From assembly GCA_041390305.1 (NCBI GenBank), contig JAWKQE010000006.1, positions 62,001 through 126,000 on the forward strand: 64,000 nucleotides of DNA, written 5' to 3'. This DNA is from JACKCR01 sp041390305. GTDB lineage: Bacteria; Eisenbacteria; RBG-16-71-46; CAIMUX01. The position numbers were made by a program, and so were the translations under genes. Positions 8,911 through 17,080 of the stretch are shown in pieces (position 1 is the stretch's first letter; every line of letters starts with the position of its first letter). The notes under the pieces were generated by a model. That model did no database searches. It was given only the letters and a program-made list of their open reading frames with translations, and had not been told where the DNA came from.

Positions 8911-10515
8911 CTAGACGCGATCGGCCCAGGCCGGCATGGCCCGCATGAAGTGCCGAACCCGCTCGTCGATGTTCGATTCGTCTGCGCCCTTCTGCCAGCG
9001 CAGCATCCACCGGCGGATGTCGGCTTGCACCTCTTCCAAGGGACGAAGGGTTCCGTCTTCGTCGGAGCAGTAGCGACAGTAGTGGTCCGACACTCCGCCG
9101 TAGTCGTTGAGGGAGACGGAGCAGGACTGGCACTGCGGCGGCCTCAGGAGTTGTGGAGTCGTGTCGCCGGTTCGATCCGGTTCGTCCGGCCATGGGGGCA
9201 GAAGTGCGAGAGACGCCTCGTCTGAGACGCGTTCGCGCAGCGCTGCGTGGAGTCTCTCCAGAAAGCGAACCCCACGGCTCTCCTCGACGCCGCGGCTCAA
9301 CGGGTGAAGGGTCGTCGCCTTCGCGAGGGATACGAGCAGCGGCCGCGATCCCGGCGACGGTTCGAGGTCGTGTCCCGGCGCTTCGAGGAGATCTGCGTAG
9401 AGGGATGCGGTCCGGGTCGGATTCGCGGCGATCCACCCCACCTCGAGAGTGTGCTGGACCAGCGAAACGAGGGACTCCGAGGCCGGCGGGAGTCCCACGC
9501 ACAGCGTAGCGAGCGAATCCTCGTCCGCGATTCCCGGGACTTCTCGCCACTCCTTGTCGATCGCCCCCCCCACGATCGACCACGCGGCCCTCGCGTCGAG
9601 GACGAGGACGGACCCTTCGCCGCGCATCCGATCCGCGAGCACGTCCGGCCGAAGTGCATCGCTGGTCAGTTCCTCGATCCGGTCGGGGGCGACCTCGCAG
9701 TGGACGAGGAGATACTCGAGCGCCGACGACGCGGGCAGGCAGAGGAATCGAGTCGACGGAGTGCCGTGGACCTCGAGCGGCGACTGCGGGTGAGAGCCGA
9801 CGGTCAGCATCCGAAGCGGCAACGTGAGGCCGGGAATCGGCACCATCCCGACACCGGTGCGCCGCGCATCCGCCGTGTCCCAGAGTCCGACCGCGAGGTC
9901 GAGCTGGTTCCTGGCCAGCGCTGCCTGGGTCGCCTCGGGAGACATGGCTCGGAACACGCTCCTGCCGCCGCGGAACAGGTTGCGCGCCAGCCGGTGTGCG
10001 AGCCGGCTGAGGAATCCCGACCGCTCGGGGAGTGTCGATTCGTCCCACCCTGGATCGTCCCACCCTGGGATGCTTGCGATGCCAACGCGGAGGGGACGGG
10101 CCTGTCCGTAGTTGGACGGCTCCGGCCAGCCTGTCTTTGCGGTTGCGGGTTTGGGGCGCGGGGGCTTGGAGCTGGAACCGAGCGGTACCCGTTCGGGCCG
10201 CAGTCCCGCCTGGTCGACGAGGCCGGCGATGGCGTCCGACCAAGGGATGCCGACCGCGTCGATCCACGAACGAGGATCGTGACCGAGCCGGAGGGCAATG
10301 CGGGAAAGCGTGCGAGTCCAAGCGCGCTGTTCGCGCACGGAGGCCCGGCGCAGATCGGGTACGTCGCCGGTGACGAGGAGTCGATGTAACGTGACCGACG
10401 AGACGCGTAGGTCACGCGCCAGGGCGCGCCGGGACACGGCCGACTCGTCGGCCTGATCGAGCGCGTCCCAGATCGGGCGGAACGCGGCGGGTAGCGCTTT
10501 GGGCGGTTGCCTCAT
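8911..10515 (-). CDS. HTH – periplasmic-binding-like – zinc-ribbon fusion protein, putative regulator
   Basis: No known function; the layout suggests a one-component regulator. Residues ~20-55 contain a helix-turn-helix (RRALARDLRVSSVTLHRLL), reminiscent of LacI or XRE helices. Residues ~125-370 resemble a type-2 periplasmic-binding fold (begins PLRVGIASIPGW; PEATQAALARNQLDLAVGLW). The C-terminus has a zinc ribbon CQSC…YCRYC with a long tail like the 'putative zinc ribbon' family (zf-ribbon_2). There is no signal peptide, so it is cytoplasmic. I chose ATG 10515 (GGAGAG 5 nt upstream); frames extend to 10737. It diverges from the FG-GAP gene across a 24-bp palindrome. Confidence 0.65.
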   Translation of the reverse strand: MRQPPKALPAAFRPIWDALDQADESAVSRRALARDLRVSSVTLHRLLVTGDVPDLRRASVREQRAWTRTLSRIALRLGHDPRSWIDAVGIPWSDAIAGLVDQAGLRPERVPLGSSSKPPRPKPATAKTGWPEPSNYGQARPLRVGIASIPGWDDPGWDESTLPERSGFLSRLAHRLARNLFRGGRSVFRAMSPEATQAALARNQLDLAVGLWDTADARRTGVGMVPIPGLTLPLRMLTVGSHPQSPLEVHGTPSTRFLCLPASSALEYLLVHCEVAPDRIEELTSDALRPDVLADRMRGEGSVLVLDARAAWSIVGGAIDKEWREVPGIADEDSLATLCVGLPPASESLVSLVQHTLEVGWIAANPTRTASLYADLLEAPGHDLEPSPGSRPLLVSLAKATTLHPLSRGVEESRGVRFLERLHAALRERVSDEASLALLPPWPDEPDRTGDTTPQLLRPPQCQSCSVSLNDYGGVSDHYCRYCSDEDGTLRPLEEVQADIRRWMLRWQKGADESNIDERVRHFMRAMPAWADRV

Positions 10516-10824
10516 CCAGGCTCTCCAGCCAACGAGAATAGGTGCTTTCCAAAGCATGGACAAGACGGTCCCGGTCCTCTGCGGTCCGAATGTCCCCGAG
10601 CGGTCCGGCTTCGGAGCCAAGTCGTGGTCTTGGAGTCCATTCTCCTCACCATGGTACATGAATCGGCATTGTTGTGTTGCTTCTGAAAGCGCTTTTAGAA
10701 GCGTGCGATGATGTGATAGATTTCGTCCGGGAAGCAACTGTCGGGGTCAGGACTTCGCGCCACCGGAACGCCGGACTGTCAGGGAACTGCGGGCCGGGCG
10801 TGTTCACGGTAGGAGGACACCTTC
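10516..10824. other. Divergent promoter region holding a 24-bp palindrome
   Basis: This spacer contains an AT-rich patch (about 10650-10730) and the palindrome at 10679-10702. If the regulator starts at one of the upstream in-frame ATGs (10557 or 10659), the spacer is shorter. Confidence 0.45.
10679..10702. promoter_or_regulatory. Near-perfect 24-bp palindrome, candidate operator
   Basis: The left half GCTTCTGAAAGC and right half GCTTTTAGAAGC are complementary with one mismatch. The core TGAAAGCGCTTTTA resembles operators of LacI-family regulators. It lies between the HTH-domain gene and the divergent FG-GAP gene in the most AT-rich part of the spacer. Confidence 0.5.
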
Positions 10825-12720
10825 ATGCGGCAAACTCTTGGCTCCGTTTCAAACGTCGTCGATCGCTCGGTACGTTCCCGGCCGACACCGCCGGACAGGT
10901 CGCCCTCCCTCCCGGCGATCCTCTTCGCGGCGTTCTTCGTCGTGGCTACCTCCGTCGCGGCGCTTACGATCGGGACGATCCTGTCCGGCCCCGCGTTCGC
11001 GGCGACCTTCACGGAGACTCCCGAGTTCGGGACCGCGAACACGATCTGCGTGGTGTGGGCCGACCTGGACTCCGATGACGATCTCGATCTGATCGTCGGC
11101 AACTACTTCAATCAGGCGAACCCGATCTACTGGAACCAGGGAGATGGCACCTTCGCTCTCGGCCCGAATCTCGGCACGGGCTCGAGCTTCGCGGTGACCG
11201 CGTTCGACTTCGACAACGACGGTGACCTCGATGTCGCGGTCGGGAACGGGGCGAACCAGCAGAACTTGCTGTTCGAGAACGACGGCGCCGGAGGATTCAC
11301 GCAGAGGAACGAGTTCGGACTCCGCAGCACGGTTGCGCTCGCAGCCGCGGACTTCGACCTGGACGGCGATCTGGACCTCGCCATCGGCAACGGAATCCTC
11401 GGCGCGAACCAGCCGAACGCTCTCTTCGTCAATCAGGGCGACGGGACGTTCGTCGAGGAGCTCCAGTTCGGGGAGATGCAGTCCTGCACCCTGGCGTGGG
11501 GCGACTGCGATGGAGACGGTGATCCGGATCTCGCCGTCGGAAACGGAGGATTCGGGACCGTCCAGCAGAACTACCTCTACCGCAACAACGGCGACGGGAC
11601 GTTCACCGGAGAGGAACAGTTCGGGTTGGGAGACACGTCCTCGCTCGCGTGGGGGGATGCCGACAACGACGGGGACTTGGATCTGGCCGTTGCGAACTGG
11701 AACGCGGGGCAGAACTACCTCTACCTCAACGACGGGACGGGCGTGTTCACGGAGCTGGCGCGGTTCGGTCTCCGCGATCCGAACACGCTCTCGTGGGGCG
11801 ACGCCGACAACGACGGCGACCTGGACCTCGCCGTCGGGAACGGTGACTTCGGCTCGGCGGATCAGAACTACCTCTACGTGAACGACGGCGCGCTCGGATT
11901 CACGGAGGAGGCGCAGTTCGGCCTCGGAAGCACCGATGGGGTGAGCTGGGCCGACTACGATGGTGACGGAGATCTCGATCTCGCCTCCGGCAACGAACAC
12001 ACTCCCACGACGAACTATCTCTACGTGAACGACGGATCGATCGGCCATTGGCTCGAGGTGGAGCTGGTCGGGCGGTTCCACGAGCTGGGCGCGGGGTACT
12101 CGAACCGGAACGGGGTCGGGGCAAAGGTGTCGATCTACGACGCGGGTTCTCTCGGGGACTCCGGCGCACTCATCGGTTACCGAGAGGTCGGGATCACCGG
12201 CGGATTCACATCCCAACTGCCACTCGCCCCTCACTTCGGGATTCCGGCTGCCGGAGACGTCGACCTTCGGATCGAGTGGCCGGGATCGGGCGGGACGCAT
12301 CTCGTTCAGGACCTCCCCGGCGTTCCGATCGATCAGCGACTGGTCGTGATCGAAGGAGTCGAGACGAGCGACGTTCCGGGAACCACGCCCGGTGGCAGTG
12401 GGCCCGATCGATCCGATACCGGCCGCGAAGGTGCGGGGGAGCCGTGGCTCGGCGCGCCCTGGCCGAATCCAGCGCGCGGGGAGGTGTCGGTTGCGTACGC
12501 GACTCGGGACGCAGGCGTCGTTCGGATCGACCTCTACGACATCGCCGGGCGGCGCCTCGAGTCCTGGCGTGAGAGCGCCGGTGACGCCGGACCGGGGGGA
12601 AGCCGAATGGGAGTCGCGACGTTGGCCTTCGGCGGAACGGAGCTCGGCTCCGGAACGTACTTCCTCGAACTGGCCGCGTCCGGGCACAAGGTCCGCCAGC
12701 AGTTCATCGTCTTGAGGTAG
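10825..12720 (+). CDS. Secreted FG-GAP/VCBS-repeat protein with ASPIC/UnbV and sorting domains
   Basis: Extracellular repeat protein of unknown ligand. A long signal region ends near residue 58 (GPAFAATFTE). Residues ~60-400 contain about seven FG-GAP/VCBS repeats with calcium-loop motifs such as DFDNDGDLDVAVGNG, DADNDGDLDLAV and DYDGDGDLDLASG. An ASPIC/UnbV-like domain follows (NGVGAKVSIYDAG … DVDLRIEWPGSG). The C-terminal ~90 residues start at APWPNPARG and form the FlgD-Ig sorting domain, ending QQFIVLR. AGGAGG is 8 nt before the ATG. FG-GAP repeats usually form integrin-like propellers that bind calcium. Confidence 0.9.
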   Translation: MRQTLGSVSNVVDRSVRSRPTPPDRSPSLPAILFAAFFVVATSVAALTIGTILSGPAFAATFTETPEFGTANTICVVWADLDSDDDLDLIVGNYFNQANPIYWNQGDGTFALGPNLGTGSSFAVTAFDFDNDGDLDVAVGNGANQQNLLFENDGAGGFTQRNEFGLRSTVALAAADFDLDGDLDLAIGNGILGANQPNALFVNQGDGTFVEELQFGEMQSCTLAWGDCDGDGDPDLAVGNGGFGTVQQNYLYRNNGDGTFTGEEQFGLGDTSSLAWGDADNDGDLDLAVANWNAGQNYLYLNDGTGVFTELARFGLRDPNTLSWGDADNDGDLDLAVGNGDFGSADQNYLYVNDGALGFTEEAQFGLGSTDGVSWADYDGDGDLDLASGNEHTPTTNYLYVNDGSIGHWLEVELVGRFHELGAGYSNRNGVGAKVSIYDAGSLGDSGALIGYREVGITGGFTSQLPLAPHFGIPAAGDVDLRIEWPGSGGTHLVQDLPGVPIDQRLVVIEGVETSDVPGTTPGGSGPDRSDTGREGAGEPWLGAPWPNPARGEVSVAYATRDAGVVRIDLYDIAGRRLESWRESAGDAGPGGSRMGVATLAFGGTELGSGTYFLELAASGHKVRQQFIVLR

Positions 12721-12792
12721 TCGGGCCTCTGATACTCTCCACGAGCCGACAAGACCCTCGGTGGGGGCTCGCGCTCCACCGAGGCGTCGCCG

Positions 12793-13629
12793 GTGTCTCC
12801 ATCGGCTTCCGTTGATCTCGACCTTCGTGGAGGTGCGTGCTTGCAGCCGGCATCCGGTTCGCCTGGTCACTCGTCCCCTCGGCTCCGTCGCTACACGTGC
12901 CTTCGTGTGCCCCATCCACCGCGCGTCGACGGTACGCTCGCGGACTCCGCGTGGCGTGAGCTTCCCTGGAGCGACGAGTTCGTCGACATTACGGGAGATC
13001 CGGCCCGCGCGCCGCGCTTTCGCACCCGGTTCAAGATGGGGTGGGACGACGAGTGTCTCTACGTGGGAGCGGAACTCGAAGAGCCTCACGTGTGGGGGAC
13101 GTTGCGCGAAATGCACTCGCGTCTCTACGAGGACAACGACTTCGAACTCTTCCTCGATCCGGACGGTGATGGCCGCGACTACTACGAACTCGAGGTGAAC
13201 GCGCTGACGACGAGATGGGAGCTGTTCCTGCCGCGGCCCTACCGCGAAGGCGGCCGGGCCGTCTCGCCGTTCGAGATCCCCGGGCTCCGGGTGGCCGTGT
13301 CCGTGCGGGGCACGCTCAACGATCCGAGCGACGTCGACGAAGGTTGGAGCGTCGAGATCGCCCTTCCCTGGTCCGGGCTCGCCCGGATTCCCGGCGTCGG
13401 CCCGCGGCCCCCCCGCTCGGGCGAGATCTGGCGGATGAACTTCTCGCGCGTGCAATGGCGGCACGAGATCGTGGACGGTGTCTACCGTCGCGTTCCTCCG
13501 CATGGCACGCCCTGGCCCACGGGGCAGGCCCACGAGTACGAGCACCAGGAAGACAACTGGGTCTGGAGCCCACAGGGCGTGGTCAACATGCACATCCCGG
13601 ACCGTTGGGGAGAGATCGTGTTCTCCTGA
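12793..13629 (+). CDS. CBM9-like carbohydrate-binding protein
   Basis: Family-9 carbohydrate-binding-like domain protein. The fold signature is clear: PPRVDGTLADSAWRELPWSD (start of the domain), TRFKMGWDDECLYVGAEL, EDNDFELFLDPDGDGRDYYELEVNA split over two strands, and WSVEIALPWSGL, then GEIWRMNFSRVQW near the end. No signal peptide is obvious, so it may be cytoplasmic or exported by another route. The GTG at 12793 has GAGG 9 nt upstream. It lies just before a GH130-like gene and a symporter in the same direction, which suggests a glycan-use unit. CBM9-like proteins of this length are common in environmental bacteria and mostly uncharacterised. Confidence 0.75.
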   Translation: MSPSASVDLDLRGGACLQPASGSPGHSSPRLRRYTCLRVPHPPRVDGTLADSAWRELPWSDEFVDITGDPARAPRFRTRFKMGWDDECLYVGAELEEPHVWGTLREMHSRLYEDNDFELFLDPDGDGRDYYELEVNALTTRWELFLPRPYREGGRAVSPFEIPGLRVAVSVRGTLNDPSDVDEGWSVEIALPWSGLARIPGVGPRPPRSGEIWRMNFSRVQWRHEIVDGVYRRVPPHGTPWPTGQAHEYEHQEDNWVWSPQGVVNMHIPDRWGEIVFS

Positions 13630-13779
13630 CCGGTCCGTGATGTCGTATGGTCCCACCGTTGATTTTGGGGCGGTGTGTCCGTCGGGTCGCAAACGGGATG
13701 TGAGGCGGTGGCCGAGTGGTGCGCTGCCGGTGAAACGCCGGGGCCGGGAGTCGTGCGGCCCGGGAGGAGGGGAAGGGCG

Positions 13780-14757
13780 TTGTCGGGTCTTCACCGTCAC
13801 TCCAGGAATCCGATCCTCACCCGTGCGGACATTCCACGGATCGACTCCTACATCGACGACGTCACTTCCGTCTTCAACCCAGGTGCGGTGCGGCTGGATG
13901 CGGGGTCCCGTGTCGATCGACTCCTCCTCCGCGTGCAGACGCGTGGCCGCGAAACGGTGCTCCTCGTTGCGGAGAGCCCGGACGGTGAATCATTCGCCGT
14001 GTTGCCGGAGCGGGTCGAGATCGATGGCGTGGCGTCGCTGAAGAAGAAGCCGATCCATGTTTACGATCCGCGCGTCACGCAGATCGACGGCGTCGCGCAC
14101 GTCGTCCTCAGCGTGGATACCGAGGACGGTTGCTTCCTTCTCACCACACGCTGGGAGTCGACCTTCCGTCTCCGGGTGGTCGGGTGGAGTCCCGAGCGCG
14201 AGTCGCGGAACGGAGTCCTCTTTCCCGAACGGATCGGCGGGAAGTACTGCCGACTCGAACGACCGAACGAGAAGCGCCTCGCGTCCGGGGTGCGCACGGG
14301 TGACGAGATCTGGCTCGCGACGTCGGACGATCTCCGCAACTGGGCGCTCGAGCGCCCGGTGATTGCGGGACGTTGGCACTACTGGGACGAACTCATCGGT
14401 TCCGGACCGCCGCCGATCAAGACGCGGGAAGGATGGCTCCACGTCTATCACGGGGTCGCGACGCATCTCGGTGGTGGGATCTACCAGGCCGGAGTCGTCT
14501 TGCTCGACCTGTCCGATCCTTCCCGCGTTCTCGCCCGAGGAAGGAACAACATCCTGGAGCCACGCGAGCCTTACGAGATGGTCGGCCAGGTGCCGAACGT
14601 CGTCTTTCCTTCGGGCATCATCGTCGAGTCCGTGGACGGCGAGGGCTTCGCCCTGACGGACTCGGTGGTTCGGATCTACTACGGGGCGGCCGACACCTCC
14701 GTCTGCCTCGCCGAGACCACGGTTCGCGAGCTGCTCGACGCGAGTCGTCTGCAATGA
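13780..14757 (+). CDS. GH130-like glycoside phosphorylase/hydrolase
   Basis: Five-bladed-propeller enzyme related to beta-1,4-mannosyl-glucose and mannooligosaccharide phosphorylases (GH130). Family features: HSRNPILTRADIP at the start, VTSVFNPGAV, VYDPRVTQIDGV, KLKKKP-type strand (SLKKKPIHVYDPRV), GSGPPPIKTREGWLHVYHGV and VPNVVFPSGIIV. The specific sugar and whether it uses phosphate cannot be read from sequence. I chose TTG 13780 because AGGAGG (13765-13770) is 9 nt upstream and the protein then begins in the family manner; an in-frame start at 13675 adds unrelated residues. Its TGA overlaps the symporter ATG (ATGA), so the two are translationally coupled. Confidence 0.85.
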   Translation: MSGLHRHSRNPILTRADIPRIDSYIDDVTSVFNPGAVRLDAGSRVDRLLLRVQTRGRETVLLVAESPDGESFAVLPERVEIDGVASLKKKPIHVYDPRVTQIDGVAHVVLSVDTEDGCFLLTTRWESTFRLRVVGWSPERESRNGVLFPERIGGKYCRLERPNEKRLASGVRTGDEIWLATSDDLRNWALERPVIAGRWHYWDELIGSGPPPIKTREGWLHVYHGVATHLGGGIYQAGVVLLDLSDPSRVLARGRNNILEPREPYEMVGQVPNVVFPSGIIVESVDGEGFALTDSVVRIYYGAADTSVCLAETTVRELLDASRLQ

Positions 14758-16928
14758 ACCTGACCGCGCTCGACTGGGGGATCGTTCTCGTCCTGCTCGT
14801 CACGCTCTTCGGCGCGGCGTTCTACACGAACCGGTACGCGAAGAGCGTGAGCACCTTCCTGGCCGCGGGGCGTTGCGGTGGTCGTTATCTCATCGCGATG
14901 GCGTTCGCGGCGGCGGGCACGGGAGTGATCTCGCTCGTCTACTGGTTCGAGATCTACTATGAGGCAGGGTATCCGGCCTACTGGTGGAGTTCCCTCACCG
15001 AGCCCGCTCTCATCGTGATCGCGCTTTCCGGCTGGATCGTCTACCGGTTCCGTCAGACGCGCGCGCTCACTTTGGCCCAATTCTTCGAGACCCGGTACAG
15101 CCGAAACTTCCGTGTCTTCGCCGGACTCGTCGCGTTCATCTCCGGGCTGGTCAACTTCGGGATCTATCCCGCGGTGGGGGCGAGGTTCTTCATCGCGCTC
15201 TGTGGGCTGCCGACCACGGTCCACTGGTTCGGCACGGACGTGCAGACCTACATCCTCCTCATGGTCCTGCTCCTCACCATCTCGCTCGTCTTCACGTTCC
15301 AGGGTGGGCAGGTGACGGTCATGGTCACGGACTTCATCCAGGGTGCGTTCGCGAACATCGTCTTCGTCCTCCTCATCGGGTACCTCCTCGGGTCGGTCTT
15401 CCGCTGGGACCAGATCGCGGACGTGCTGCTCCAGGCTCCGGAAGGGCACTCGCTCGTCCATCCGCTGAAGATGGGAGGGCAGAACGACTTCAACCTCAGC
15501 TACTTCCTCATCGCGGTGGCGATCGTCTTCTATACCTTCAACTCGTGGCAGGGGACGTCGGGATACAACGCCAGCGCCCGGAGCGCGCACGAGGCGAAGA
15601 TGGCGGGGATCCTCTATGGATGGAGGTTCCGGGTCCTCCTCACGGTCACGATCGTCATTCCGCTCGCCGTTCTGACTCTGGAGCGACACCCGGACTTCGC
15701 CGCGCAGGCCGCGCAGCTGAAGAGCGCGCTGGATGGAATCGCCGCGCCGACCGAGGAACAGAGGACGACGCTCCAGGGCCAGCTGCGGGTCCCGTACGCC
15801 CTTGCGCTCCTTCTTCCGCCTGGTCTTCTCGGTCTCGTCGTTGCCTCGATGCTCGCGCTCTTCATCAGCACGCACGACACCTACCTCCATTCCTGGGGAT
15901 CGATCTTCCTCCAGGACGTCGTCCTTCCGTTCCGGAAGGAGCCGTTCACGCCCAAGACCCACCTCCGGGTCCTGCGTCTCTCCATCTTCGGGGTCGCGCT
16001 CTTCATCTTCTTCTTCAGCATCCTGGTGAAGCCGACCCAGTTCATTGCGATGTTCTTCGCGATCACGGGCGCGATCTTCGTGAGCGGTGCTGGCGCCGTG
16101 ATCATCGGGGGGCTCTACTGGAAGCGGGGGACGGCCCGCGGCGCGTGGGCCGCACTCGTCACCGGAATGGTCATCTCGAGCACGGGCGTGTTCGTGAAGC
16201 AACTCGATCCGAGTACGGTCGAGTCGCTCTCCGCGACGGCCCCCTGGCTCGGGAGCGCGGTGCGCTTTCTCAAGGATGGTCTCACCGGCCAGGAACTGAC
16301 CGGGCTCGCGATGGCGAGCTCGATCATCGCGTACGTTCTGGGATCCCTCCTGGGTCCGAAGCAGGTGACCGACATGGATCGCCTACTCCACCGGGGAGCG
16401 TATGCAGTCGAAGCGGAGATCAATACTCCCGGCCCGGTGGAGGAATCCGAGAAGGGAAGGTCGATGCCGCGGCGGTGGCTCGCGCGACTCGGGATCGATC
16501 GCGAGTTCAGCCGTGGCGATCGTTGGGTCGCCTACGTTTCCATTGCCTGGCCGCTGCTCTGGACCGGACTCTTCTTCGTCGTGACGATCTGGAATCTGAC
16601 CACCGAGGTTCCGGATTCCTGGTGGGTGCAGTTCTGGCGGGTCTGGACCTGGGTGTTCTCGGCCGGAGCGTTGGCCGTCACCGTTTGGTTCACGATCGGC
16701 GGTGCGAAGGATCTCCGCTACCTCGTCCGTCACCTGGCGAACTTCGTCCCGGATCCCACGGACGACGGTAGGGTGATCGGGGGTGGAGACGCTTCGGAGC
16801 GAGGCTCGGCCCCGGGAGTCCGTCCCGACGCGGATTCCAACGCGGGTCCCAACGCGCATCCCAACGCGCATCCCGGCGCACATCCCAACGCAGGTCCCGA
16901 CGCGCATCCCGACGATCACCTCCCTTGA
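14754..16928 (+). CDS. Sodium:solute symporter (SSS family) with repeat tail
   Basis: Inner-membrane Na+-coupled transporter with about 14 membrane segments over residues 5-650 (MNLTALDWGIVLVLLVTLFG starts the first). SSS features include the GRCGGRYLIAMAFAAAGTG stretch, LTLAQFFETRYSRNFR and the FISTHDTYLHSWGSIF helix region. Overlap with the GH130-like gene suggests import of the sugar that enzyme acts on. The last ~35 residues are an unusual hydrophilic tail of repeated NAHP/NAGP/DAHP tetrads encoded by a 12-bp tandem repeat; the family normally lacks this. The start ATG overlaps the upstream TGA. Confidence 0.92.
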   Translation: MNLTALDWGIVLVLLVTLFGAAFYTNRYAKSVSTFLAAGRCGGRYLIAMAFAAAGTGVISLVYWFEIYYEAGYPAYWWSSLTEPALIVIALSGWIVYRFRQTRALTLAQFFETRYSRNFRVFAGLVAFISGLVNFGIYPAVGARFFIALCGLPTTVHWFGTDVQTYILLMVLLLTISLVFTFQGGQVTVMVTDFIQGAFANIVFVLLIGYLLGSVFRWDQIADVLLQAPEGHSLVHPLKMGGQNDFNLSYFLIAVAIVFYTFNSWQGTSGYNASARSAHEAKMAGILYGWRFRVLLTVTIVIPLAVLTLERHPDFAAQAAQLKSALDGIAAPTEEQRTTLQGQLRVPYALALLLPPGLLGLVVASMLALFISTHDTYLHSWGSIFLQDVVLPFRKEPFTPKTHLRVLRLSIFGVALFIFFFSILVKPTQFIAMFFAITGAIFVSGAGAVIIGGLYWKRGTARGAWAALVTGMVISSTGVFVKQLDPSTVESLSATAPWLGSAVRFLKDGLTGQELTGLAMASSIIAYVLGSLLGPKQVTDMDRLLHRGAYAVEAEINTPGPVEESEKGRSMPRRWLARLGIDREFSRGDRWVAYVSIAWPLLWTGLFFVVTIWNLTTEVPDSWWVQFWRVWTWVFSAGALAVTVWFTIGGAKDLRYLVRHLANFVPDPTDDGRVIGGGDASERGSAPGVRPDADSNAGPNAHPNAHPGAHPNAGPDAHPDDHLP
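16824..16919 (+). repeat. Eight 12-bp tandem units encoding the symporter tail
   Basis: Units of consensus CCCAACGCGCAT run in frame from 16824 to 16919 (two central units are identical; others differ by 1-4 bases). Each unit encodes four residues such as PNAH. The repeat stops just before the stop codon, so unit gain or loss would keep the frame. Confidence 0.8.
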
Positions 16929-17080
16929 TGTGGTGACGTGTCACCGAACGGCTCGGCCCGTTTTCGGTCGGCCGGTCTGCGAGCTCCCGAGGGGGAACGC
17001 TCGATTCTTCTCCCTGGGATCGCCCCGATCCGATGCGATATGGTTTCTCCTTTGGGGGCTCCCACGAAAACAGGGACGTG

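Noticed and set aside
10849..13800. 983-codon minus-strand frame opposite the FG-GAP and CBM9 genes
   Set aside because: The + strand proteins have clear repeats and domains across the same bases; the antisense frame has none.
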